Shown: positions 7,038 to 13,574 of the stretch, one piece after another | Numbering within the stretch: position 1 is the stretch's first letter | How the letters are laid out: each line of letters begins with the position of its first letter | NCBI GenBank assembly: GCA_030672115.1 | Contig: DAOVGZ010000020.1 | Span: forward strand, 1-13,574 | Source: a bacterium | GTDB lineage: Bacteria > Babelota > Babeliae > Babelales > Vermiphilaceae | Reading direction: 5' to 3' | Length of the DNA: 13,574 bases | Notes under the pieces: model-generated | The model's database searches: none | What the model was told of the DNA's origin: nothing | Seen by the model: the letters and a program-made list of their open reading frames with translations, nothing else | Made by a program: the position numbers and the translations under genes

Positions 7038-7625
7038 ATGTTAAAACGATTGTATGACTGGATGGGCAAAAAAGTTCATTCTCCCTATGCAACTCCTTTC
7101 CTTGGTATGCTTTTTTTTATTGAGGCAATTTTTTTTCTTCCAGTTGATCCACTTTTAATGCTGTATTGCCTTGAAAAGCCCCAAAAATCTTTATGGTATG
7201 CAGCTGTTGCAACTATTTGCTCTGTTCTTGGAGGAATTACTGCTTATACAATAGGCTTATTTTTATGGAACACCGTCGGACCACAAATTTTACAGACTAA
7301 AATTGTTTCATCTATTATTTCTGAGCAAACATTTTCTTATTTATCACAACTTTATAATCAATATGCACATTGGGCAATTTTAGTTGCTGGTTTTTCACCA
7401 ATTCCCTACAAGGCAGCAACATTAAGTGCCGGTTTTTGCGGAGTTGCATTTGCACCATTTGTTATATTTTCTGCTCTTTCTCGTGGCGCACGTTTTTTTC
7501 TTGTTGCTGCTATACTCAAAGTCTGCGGAGGCCAAATAAAACAATTTATTGACCGCTATTTTAACCTCCTAGTAACCTTAACGTTAATCGTTATCGGTTT
7601 AGCATTTTGGTTTATAAAAAGGTAA
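7038..7625 (+). CDS. YqaA/DedA-like (VTT domain) membrane protein
   Basis: 195 residues, mostly hydrophobic. The order of motifs fits the YqaA branch of the DedA/SNARE-associated superfamily: FIEAIFFLPVDPLLM (27-41) with Glu and Pro-x-Asp-Pro, LGGITAYTIG (64-73), AGFSPIPYK (117-125) and SRGARFFLVAAIL (148-160), then a final helix (about 176-193). DedA relatives are inner-membrane proteins, some shown to move lipid carriers such as undecaprenyl phosphate or phospholipids across the membrane; YqaA itself has no settled function. It starts seven bases after the glycyl-tRNA synthetase stop, with AGGAAAG in the end of that gene as ribosome binding site. The next gene starts 20 bases after its stop. 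Its co-transcription with potassium transport genes may be coincidental. Confidence 0.82.
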   Translation: MLKRLYDWMGKKVHSPYATPFLGMLFFIEAIFFLPVDPLLMLYCLEKPQKSLWYAAVATICSVLGGITAYTIGLFLWNTVGPQILQTKIVSSIISEQTFSYLSQLYNQYAHWAILVAGFSPIPYKAATLSAGFCGVAFAPFVIFSALSRGARFFLVAAILKVCGGQIKQFIDRYFNLLVTLTLIVIGLAFWFIKR

Positions 7626-7645
7626 AAAATAAAAAGGCTTTTGTT

Positions 7646-8983
7646 ATGACGTTAAAAATACTTGCAACTATGTCACCAAGTAGAATCATTATATTTTCTG
7701 CTATTATTACCATTACTGTAGGAGCAATCCTTCTTTCACTTCCTATTTCTCACATTAATCCCATTAATTTTATTGATGTATTTTTTACCACAATATCTGC
7801 AATTACTGCAACCGGGCTGGCAACAGTAAGCTTGCATAATTTTACAACCTTTGGCATTTCTATAATTACTATTCTTATGCAAATTGGTGCGCTTGGAATT
7901 ATTATTTTAACACTCTTTATTGCCAACGTTTTTTTTAATCCTGACAGAACAACTAAACAAGTAGCATCAGAACTTCTTGGAATTAAAAGAAAACGAGACA
8001 CTCGTAAAATGTTACTGTTTGTCGTTCTGTTGACACTCGTAGTTGAATTTATTGGAGCACTCTTACTTTTTTCTCACATTAGTCAAAACATGCCTTCTGG
8101 CAAAGCTTTTTTTTCTTCATTTTTTCATTCAATATCAGCATTTACCAATACAGGATTTTCTTTAAATGCAACGAGCATAGAACCATATAGCAAAAGCCCT
8201 ATTGCTTTACTTACACTTTCTACCCTTATGTTATTTGGTGCTATTGGATTTACAACCCTTAAAGAGGGTTTTATGTATATTTCTAATTTTATAAGAAATA
8301 TTAATTATAGATTTTCTTTAAGTAGTAGAATTATTTGGAGAACAACATTCCTTCTTATTGCCTTTGCATTTTTACTTTTTTTATCAATAGAATATAAACA
8401 TGCTTTTGCACATATGGATGGTGCTACTTCAGCTTTAAATGCTCTTTTTATGGTTGTTAGCAGTATGGGAACAGGTCTGCAAACAGTAGCTACAAATACA
8501 TTAACAACACCTACCTTATTACTAATAATGATTATCGCTTACATTGGAGGATCTCCTGGTTCTGCCGGTAGTGGTATTAAAACAACAACGTTTGCTATTC
8601 TTTTTTCTGCTCTTCGTTCTGTTGTTCGAGGAAAAGATCATGTTATTTTACGTGGAAAAAGAATTGATACAGCTCAAGTAAGTAAAGCAATTGCAATGAT
8701 TGCACTCAGCATTCCATTTATTATTGGTATTTCTTTTTGTCTTTTACTGACAAACTCTCATTTCACATTACTTGATAGCATGTTTGAAACTGTTTCGAGT
8801 TTTGCAAACATGGGACTTTCAACCGGAATAACAACACAACTAACAACAATTGGAAAACTTTTAATTTGTCTTTCTATGCTTGCTGGTCGAGTTGGACTCT
8901 TCACGCTTATTTTTGCATTAAAACCAAATGATACAGCAAAGGGCAAAAGCCCTTCCAAAAAGGAAAAAGTTACGATACTCTAA
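7646..8983 (+). CDS. ktrB: KtrB/TrkH-type potassium transporter membrane subunit, copy 1
   Basis: 445 residues from the ATG at 7646, preceded by AAAAAGG eight bases upstream and aligning exactly with the start of copy 2. A TTG at 7607 in the same frame overlaps the previous gene and is less likely. The protein carries K+ (or Na+) across the inner membrane as a channel-like dimer gated by a KtrA/TrkA ring. Four pore repeats are visible with their filter glycines: ITATGLAT (Gly57), FTNTGFS (Gly170), SSMGTGLQT (Gly277) and FANMGLSTG (Gly390). The gating loop GGSPGSAGSGIKTTTF (301-316) is of KtrB type. The length fits KtrB (about 450) better than TrkH. The third repeat lacks the Arg-Thr usually seen before its glycine. 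The C-terminus is short and basic (AKGKSPSKKEKVTIL). It is followed by a second, divergent copy 21 bases later. Confidence 0.92.
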   Translation: MTLKILATMSPSRIIIFSAIITITVGAILLSLPISHINPINFIDVFFTTISAITATGLATVSLHNFTTFGISIITILMQIGALGIIILTLFIANVFFNPDRTTKQVASELLGIKRKRDTRKMLLFVVLLTLVVEFIGALLLFSHISQNMPSGKAFFSSFFHSISAFTNTGFSLNATSIEPYSKSPIALLTLSTLMLFGAIGFTTLKEGFMYISNFIRNINYRFSLSSRIIWRTTFLLIAFAFLLFLSIEYKHAFAHMDGATSALNALFMVVSSMGTGLQTVATNTLTTPTLLLIMIIAYIGGSPGSAGSGIKTTTFAILFSALRSVVRGKDHVILRGKRIDTAQVSKAIAMIALSIPFIIGISFCLLLTNSHFTLLDSMFETVSSFANMGLSTGITTQLTTIGKLLICLSMLAGRVGLFTLIFALKPNDTAKGKSPSKKEKVTIL

Positions 8984-9004
8984 AAGCAAGGATGGGAAAA
9001 AATT

Positions 9005-10348
9005 ATGGGAATTAAAAAATTATCACACTTTTTACCAGGTAGAACAATTTTACTTGGTCTTTTTGCCACTATAACAATTGGAACTGTCCTTTTGGCACTT
9101 CCAATGTCACGCACGGTTGATATACCACTGCTGGATCTTTTTTTTACATCAGCATCTGTCACCTGTGTTACTGGTCTTTTTACTGTTCCGTTGAGTGATT
9201 TTACGATGTTTGGACAAGGCGTTTTAATGTTGCTCGTACAAATTGGTGGTATCAGTTTAATTACTATGATGCTTTTTGCTATTGCCGTTTTTGCACAAAT
9301 GGGCTTAACTGCTCAAATTATGGCTGGCCGATTACTAGAAATGGAAACCTGGAAAGATATCAAAAAAATTCTTTATTTTATAATTGGTATCACCGTAACT
9401 GCAGAAACCATTGGAGCGTTAACACTTTTTCAAGTTTTCAAACATGACTATCCAACAGGCAAAGCAGTTTTTTATTCTATTTTTCATTCCATTGCATCCT
9501 TTTGTAATGCTCCTGGAATTTCTGTTTTCCCTGGAGGCGTTGCAAAGTATGGACACAGTAACTATTTAATTTTAATCACAACAACAATTTTAGTTTTTAG
9601 TGGCGGCCTTGGATTTATTACTTGGCGAGAAATTATGCAATACTGCATTGCTCGCTATAAAGGCAAACGTCATCAAGTATCACTTCATAGCAAAATTGTT
9701 ATTTTCGGAACTCTTTCACTACTCAGCATTTACTCAATTATTATTTTTATTTTAGAACGCGGACATGCCTTTGCAAAAATGAGCACTCCGCTTGCTGTCG
9801 TCAATACAGCCTTAACAGCTGTAGCTTCTAGAAGCTCTGGTGTTTTGGGTGTTGATCTTATGGACTTTCAGGTAGCTACCATATTTGTAATCATGATGAT
9901 TGCCTTTATTGGGTCTGCTCCTGGCTCTGCTGGTAGTGGAATAAAAATTTCTACCTTTTTTGTTTTATTAGCAACCGCACGGGCAGCTATTACCGGAAAA
10001 AACTCTGTCGAAATGTTTGGCCGCAGGATTGCAACAGACCAAATATTCAAAGCGGTTGCAGTTGTTGCTGCAGGTATTTTTTGGGTAACACTTACAACTT
10101 TTTGTTTAGTCATAACAGAAAAAAACTGGCAATTTTTAGATGCACTATTTGAATCTGTTTCTGCATTTGCAAACCTAGGATTAACAACAGGTATAACCCC
10201 AGACCTTTCAACAACAGGGAAATTATTTATAATTCTTAATATGATGATGGGACGAGTTGGAGCCCTTACGCTTATTTTTGCACTTAAAAAACCGAAAAAT
10301 GAAAAAACTGATATCTCATATCCAAAAGAACGAATAATGCTTGGTTAA
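9005..10348 (+). CDS. ktrB: KtrB/TrkH-type potassium transporter membrane subunit, copy 2
   Basis: 447 residues; AAGGATGGG lies upstream of the ATG. It aligns end to end with copy 1 but is strongly diverged, so this is an old duplication or two distinct subunits. Pore repeats: TCVTGLFT (Gly57), FCNAPGISVF (Gly171), SRSSGVLG (Gly279) and FANLGLTTG (Gly392). The second repeat has one extra residue, a proline, just before the filter glycine compared with FTNTGFS in copy 1. The third repeat keeps the arginine that copy 1 lacks. The gating loop GSAPGSAGSGIKISTF (303-318) is intact. Together with copy 1 it could form heterodimers or two separate channels sharing the single KtrA encoded 12 bases downstream. 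Role in K+ uptake is from family knowledge; ion preference cannot be read with confidence because of the altered second filter. Confidence 0.9.
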   Translation: MGIKKLSHFLPGRTILLGLFATITIGTVLLALPMSRTVDIPLLDLFFTSASVTCVTGLFTVPLSDFTMFGQGVLMLLVQIGGISLITMMLFAIAVFAQMGLTAQIMAGRLLEMETWKDIKKILYFIIGITVTAETIGALTLFQVFKHDYPTGKAVFYSIFHSIASFCNAPGISVFPGGVAKYGHSNYLILITTTILVFSGGLGFITWREIMQYCIARYKGKRHQVSLHSKIVIFGTLSLLSIYSIIIFILERGHAFAKMSTPLAVVNTALTAVASRSSGVLGVDLMDFQVATIFVIMMIAFIGSAPGSAGSGIKISTFFVLLATARAAITGKNSVEMFGRRIATDQIFKAVAVVAAGIFWVTLTTFCLVITEKNWQFLDALFESVSAFANLGLTTGITPDLSTTGKLFIILNMMMGRVGALTLIFALKKPKNEKTDISYPKERIMLG

Positions 10349-10360
10349 GGAATAATAATT

Positions 10361-10999
10361 ATGAAATTTTGTGTTATAGGACTAGGAAGACTAGGAAGAC
10401 GAGTTGCTACCGGTCTGACTGAAAACGGGATGGAAGTACTTGCAATCGATAGTGATGAATCAATTGTTGCCTCTATTCGCGACGAAGTTACTCAAGCAGT
10501 ATGTATGCGTGTTACCGATGATGAATCTTTACGATCTATTGGCATAGAAGAAATTTCAACGGTCATAGTTGCAACAGGAGAAAACTTTTCCCAATCTATT
10601 TTAATTACTGCTTTGTTAAAAAAAATGAAAGTCCCTCGTGTTATTGCTCGCGCTGTTAACAGCATTCACAAAGATATTTTAACTTTACTTGGAGCTGATA
10701 GAATTATTCTTCCAGAGCAAGAAGTTGGAACCCGTCTGGCAGACACACTCAGCTATCCATTTACCGACTTTGTTCGCTTAGCTACAAATTTTTCTATCAG
10801 TCAAATGGTTGCTCCACAAAAATTTGTAGGTAAAACACCCCGGGAACTTAATCTTTTTGAAAAATATAATGTAAATTTTATTGGCATCAAAGAAGATGAA
10901 ACAAAAGTAACAAGAGATTTGGATTACACTATCGCAGAAGATGACAAAATTATTTTTTCTGGCGAAAATAAATACTTAGAAAAAATCGCAAAACTTTAA
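10361..10999 (+). CDS. ktrA: KtrA/TrkA-type regulatory subunit (RCK domains) of the potassium transporter
   Basis: 212 residues, the normal size of single-unit KtrA. The N-terminal Rossmann RCK domain (1 to about 125) has the nucleotide-binding GLGRLG (7-12) and an acidic residue at the end of strand 2 (Asp30 in LAIDSDES), followed by VIVATGENF (68-76) and RVIARAVN (93-100). The RCK_C domain follows at about 130-212 (FVGKTPRELNLFEKYNVNF, ending in DDKIIFSGENKYL). Family members form octameric cytoplasmic rings that bind NAD(H) or ATP/ADP and gate the membrane subunit. AAGGA overlaps the stop of the preceding ktrB copy, 12 bases before this start. It is the last gene of the plus-strand operon, with a strong terminator after it. 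Confidence 0.94.
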   Translation: MKFCVIGLGRLGRRVATGLTENGMEVLAIDSDESIVASIRDEVTQAVCMRVTDDESLRSIGIEEISTVIVATGENFSQSILITALLKKMKVPRVIARAVNSIHKDILTLLGADRIILPEQEVGTRLADTLSYPFTDFVRLATNFSISQMVAPQKFVGKTPRELNLFEKYNVNFIGIKEDETKVTRDLDYTIAEDDKIIFSGENKYLEKIAKL

Positions 11000-11016
11000 A
11001 AACTATTATTTAGTTT

Positions 11017-11060
11017 AAAAAAAGAGGCGCCGCACAGTTTTGTGCGGCGCCTCTTTTTTT
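11017..11060. terminator. Bidirectional GC-rich intrinsic terminator between ktrA and rplU
   Basis: A perfect 14-base inverted repeat, AGAGGCGCCGCACA (11023-11036) and TGTGCGGCGCCTCT (11041-11054), encloses loop GTTT and is flanked by seven A on the left and seven T on the right. It can end transcripts from both the plus-strand operon and the convergent rplU gene. It is the most GC-rich stretch in the window. Confidence 0.92.
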
Positions 11061-11079
11061 AATTTGTTTTTCAGAACAA

Positions 11080-11097
11080 TGAATCTATACAGATTCA
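11080..11097 (-). repeat. Small inverted repeat across the rplU stop codon
   Basis: TGAATCT (11080-11086) and AGATTCA (11091-11097) are perfectly complementary with loop ATAC, and the TAG stop of rplU (11087-11085) lies inside. Seven AT-rich pairs are weak, and no T tract follows. It may be chance or a 3' end stabiliser next to the main terminator. Confidence 0.35.
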
Positions 11098-11414
11098 ATT
11101 CTCACAACAGTCAATGACTGACGGTGTCCTTTTTTAACGCGAACTTTTTTACGGCGTTTAAATTTAAACACAATAAGCTTTGGTCCACGCATTTGTTTGA
11201 CAATAGATGCTTGAATGTTTGATTCTAGATGCGGTCTGCCAATTTCTAAACCTTCAGCAGTTTTACGCAAAAGAACATCTTTAAATTCAATTTTTTTTCC
11301 TGGCTCGCCTTCAATTTTTTCTATAGCAATTGTTTTGCCTTCAATTGCTTGATATTGCTTGCCGCCAGTTTGAAAAATAGCATACTTGTCAAATGTTTCT
11401 GTATTTTGTGCCAT
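11085..11414 (-). CDS. rplU: Large-subunit ribosomal protein L21 (bL21)
   Basis: 109 residues against about 103 for the family; the first ten (MAQNTETFDK) are a small extension. The signatures are YAIFQTGGKQYQ (11-22), VLLRKTAEGLEIGRP (47-61) and the basic C-terminal block FKFKRRKKVRVKKGHRQ (83-99), which binds 23S rRNA in the large subunit. The ATG at 11414 has AAGG nine bases upstream. In most bacteria rpmA (L27) follows in the same operon; here only the bidirectional terminator and the convergent ktrA follow, so L27 must be encoded elsewhere. mutS lies upstream with an 87-base gap containing a probable promoter, so expression is probably partly independent of mutS. Confidence 0.96.
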   Translation of the reverse strand: MAQNTETFDKYAIFQTGGKQYQAIEGKTIAIEKIEGEPGKKIEFKDVLLRKTAEGLEIGRPHLESNIQASIVKQMRGPKLIVFKFKRRKKVRVKKGHRQSLTVVRIESV

Positions 11415-11467
11415 CAGAAATAACCTTATTGATAAAAAATAGTCTAAGAACCTTATTTATAGCTTTA

Positions 11468-11497
11468 ATTGTACCACAGCCTTTCAATCCGGTCCAG
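11468..11497 (-). promoter_or_regulatory. Probable promoter of rplU
   Basis: On the minus strand CTGGAC (11497-11492) and TACAAT (11473-11468) are 18 bases apart. The -10 box is preceded by TGG, giving an extended -10 (TGGTACAAT). Start of transcription would be near 11461, giving a leader of about 46 bases. It sits between the mutS stop and the rplU start, where a promoter is expected for a ribosomal protein gene. Confidence 0.5.
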
Positions 11498-11501
11498 ACC
11501 C

Positions 11502-13574
11502 CTACTTAAGATCCCACAACAAATCAAATGCTTTTTTTGGGGAAAGATCGTCATAGTCGATATTTTTAATTTTTTTAAGTACACAATCTTGCGTATAAAC
11601 AACCTTTTTTAAACGATCAATTTCAACTTGCATTTCCCTGTTTTTAGAAAAATCAATAACTGCAGGCTCAATCGTTATATCTTTTTTTCCATTCTTTAAG
11701 CTTTTTTGAGTTATAATCAGTTCATGAAGGATAGCATCTGCCCGAGCAACAAGCTCATGAGGCAATTGCGCCAATTTTGCAACTTCCAAGCCAAATGATC
11801 CATCTGCAACACCTTGAACCATAGTATATAAAAATAAAATGCCTTGATTTGTTTTATTACTTGCAGCATAATAACTTGCTATACCATCAAATCGATCTTT
11901 TAAAGAAGTTAGCTCATGATAATGAGTAGCAAATAAACAACGAGATTGCACAACAGAAAAAAGATACTCTACAACCGCTTGTGCTATTGCAAGTCCATCA
12001 AAAGTACTTGTACCCCTTCCAACTTCATCAAGAATAACCAAACTACGTCGTGTAGCATGTTTACAAATAAGAGCGGTTTCTTCCATCTCAACCAAAAAGG
12101 TACTTTTTCCTTCCGCTAAATTATCTCCAGAACCAATTCGTGTAAAAATTCGATCCAGCAATGGTAAATCTGCCGATTGAGCAGGAATAAACGAACCACA
12201 TTGCGCCATAATACAAATAAGTGCAACCTGACGAAGATAGGTAGATTTACCACCCATATTTGGCCCGGTAATAATCCATAATGATTGACTATCAATAAGA
12301 TCTGTATTATTTGAAATAAAATGAGACTCTAGTGTTTGCTCTACAATAGGATGTCGCCCTTGTTTAATGATGATATCCCGTTTTTCATGGAATGTTGGAC
12401 GAACATACCCCGAATCATAAGCTATGCAAGCAAAAGCATGAAGTGCATCACAATGAGCAAGCGCATGAGCAGATTTACGTAAAAAATTTACTTGTTGCAA
12501 AACAGATTGTTTTACTCGTTCAAAAATTTCTTTTTCTACCGCAATAATATCGTTGTTTGCCGTAAAAATTTCGTGCTGTAATACTCGCAACTCATCAGTT
12601 GTATAACGTTCTCTTCCAACAAGTGTTTGTTGCCGTTTATATCGCTCAGGGACCAAATGAACATTTGGTTTTGTAACTTCAATATAATATCCATGCACCC
12701 TATTATATCGAATCTTTAATGATGTAATACCTGTTGAAGCTCGCTCTTGTTGTTCAAGTTTCACTATTTGTTTATTACTATTTCCAACTAGATCCCGCAA
12801 CCTATCAAGCCGCGGATCAAATCCTTTTTTAATAATCCAGTCACTAGAAAAATCATCATTCAAAGAAATATCAAGCAACTTATGCAAATCATCAAAACTG
12901 CCCAATCGTTGAACAATAATATGTAATAACACAACGTCACTTTTACTACTCAGCAACAAAGAAAGCTGCGGAATAATAACAAGCGTACGCTTTAAACCTA
13001 AATAATCTTGCAATGTTCCTCGACCAAGAGCTATTCGACCAACAATTCGCTCAAAATCTCCAATTCGAGCAAGTAACATTTGAGTTTGTTGATTTAAAGA
13101 AACACTTTTCACCAAAGCTTCTACGGCATCAAAACGTTGCTCTATTGCCGTTTTTTTTACCAACGGTCGAGCGATCCATTTTTTAACCATTCGAGAACCC
13201 ATTGATGTAGCAGCTCTATCCAAAATTGAAAATAAACTATTTTTTCTACTTCCATCTTGATTATTTTTTATAAGTTCCAAATTTTTTTGTGTTGCAGAAT
13301 CTAATATTAAAAAATCATCTGGCTGATAAAAATGAAGAGCCGTAAACTGATCCAAGGCTGATTGCTGATTTTTTTTTACATAACAATAAAAATTATGAAG
13401 AGCATATTTCAGTGAATCATTATCATTAACATTTTTAAGCATTGATGATGAAAACTGTTTTTTCAACCAAGAATTTACATCATCAACTTCTTGAGTATTT
13501 TCAACATCTACATGTTGTGTAGAAACAAAATAACCACATTTTTTAAAATGAGATTGAAACTGTTTTGCCAATGA
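11502..13574 (-). CDS. mutS: DNA mismatch repair ATPase MutS, N-terminal part missing
   Basis: 690 residues are in the window and the frame is open to the right edge; the first in-frame TTG at 13571 is an internal leucine codon, not the start. The N-terminal mismatch-reading domain with the Phe-x-Glu motif is outside. Visible parts are the connector and core/lever (GYYIEVTKPNVHLVPERY), the clamp, and the ABC-type ATPase: Walker A GPNMGGKST (codons at 12266-12240), Walker B VILDEVGRGTSTFDG (around 12035-11990) and the switch histidine FATHYHELTSL. The ending GSFGLEVAKLAQLP and YDDLSPKKAFDLLWDLK is typical of MutS1 and differs from MutS2, which has a Smr domain. MutS recognises mismatches and recruits MutL. 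I do not see a clear QxSLF-type clamp-binding motif before the last helices, where EPAVIDFSK stands instead. rplU follows after 87 bases. Confidence 0.96.
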   Translation of the reverse strand, partial: SLAKQFQSHFKKCGYFVSTQHVDVENTQEVDDVNSWLKKQFSSSMLKNVNDNDSLKYALHNFYCYVKKNQQSALDQFTALHFYQPDDFLILDSATQKNLELIKNNQDGSRKNSLFSILDRAATSMGSRMVKKWIARPLVKKTAIEQRFDAVEALVKSVSLNQQTQMLLARIGDFERIVGRIALGRGTLQDYLGLKRTLVIIPQLSLLLSSKSDVVLLHIIVQRLGSFDDLHKLLDISLNDDFSSDWIIKKGFDPRLDRLRDLVGNSNKQIVKLEQQERASTGITSLKIRYNRVHGYYIEVTKPNVHLVPERYKRQQTLVGRERYTTDELRVLQHEIFTANNDIIAVEKEIFERVKQSVLQQVNFLRKSAHALAHCDALHAFACIAYDSGYVRPTFHEKRDIIIKQGRHPIVEQTLESHFISNNTDLIDSQSLWIITGPNMGGKSTYLRQVALICIMAQCGSFIPAQSADLPLLDRIFTRIGSGDNLAEGKSTFLVEMEETALICKHATRRSLVILDEVGRGTSTFDGLAIAQAVVEYLFSVVQSRCLFATHYHELTSLKDRFDGIASYYAASNKTNQGILFLYTMVQGVADGSFGLEVAKLAQLPHELVARADAILHELIITQKSLKNGKKDITIEPAVIDFSKNREMQVEIDRLKKVVYTQDCVLKKIKNIDYDDLSPKKAFDLLWDLK

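Noticed and set aside
7607..7645. TTG start at 7607 for KtrB copy 1
   Set aside because: It overlaps the YqaA-like gene; the ATG at 7646 has its own AAAAAGG and aligns with copy 2.
8939..8954. Hairpin AAGGGC-AAAA-GCCCTT near the end of KtrB copy 1
   Set aside because: Inside the coding region with no T tract; too weak to call a terminator.

Overview
The window is AT-rich with dense, ordinary bacterial coding and a standard genetic code. Strong Shine-Dalgarno sites (AAGGGAG, AAGGAG, AAGGGG) precede most starts. Bacterial L21, MutS, TlyA, a single-chain alpha2 glycyl-tRNA synthetase and Ktr-type potassium transport sit beside lineage-specific membrane proteins. This would fit a small-genome, possibly host-associated lineage; Candidatus Dependentiae (TM6/Babeliae) is my best guess. 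That is an impression only: no marker here was compared with a database.

Left half (1-5522), all on the minus strand. In transcription order it holds: a membrane-anchored HtrA/Deg protease (3849-5522), a terminator hairpin, two overlapping paralogous membrane proteins of unknown function (2954-3700 and 1896-2957), a second related hairpin, a second Deg protease without any membrane anchor (284-1759), and the start of a TlyA-type rRNA methyltransferase that runs off the left edge. The layout is nested: two paralogous proteases bracket two paralogous membrane proteins, and the two hairpins that bracket the membrane-protein pair resemble each other with compensatory changes. This is the part of the window most likely to be undescribed.

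Middle (5523-10999), all on the plus strand. A divergent intergenic region leads into glycyl-tRNA synthetase, whose Shine-Dalgarno site lies in one arm of a strong leader hairpin. A YqaA/DedA-like membrane protein, two different KtrB/TrkH-type potassium channel subunits in tandem, and one KtrA/TrkA-type regulatory subunit follow with gaps of 7 to 21 bases, so these five genes look like one operon. The KtrA gene ends at a strong GC-rich hairpin that can serve as terminator from both sides.

Right end (11085-13574), minus strand. MutS enters from the right edge without its N-terminal mismatch-recognition domain in view. It is followed by rplU (ribosomal protein L21), which has its own likely promoter and no rpmA (L27) partner behind it. 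There is no stretch over 300 bases without a gene, and I saw no tRNA, rRNA, CRISPR array or insertion sequence.
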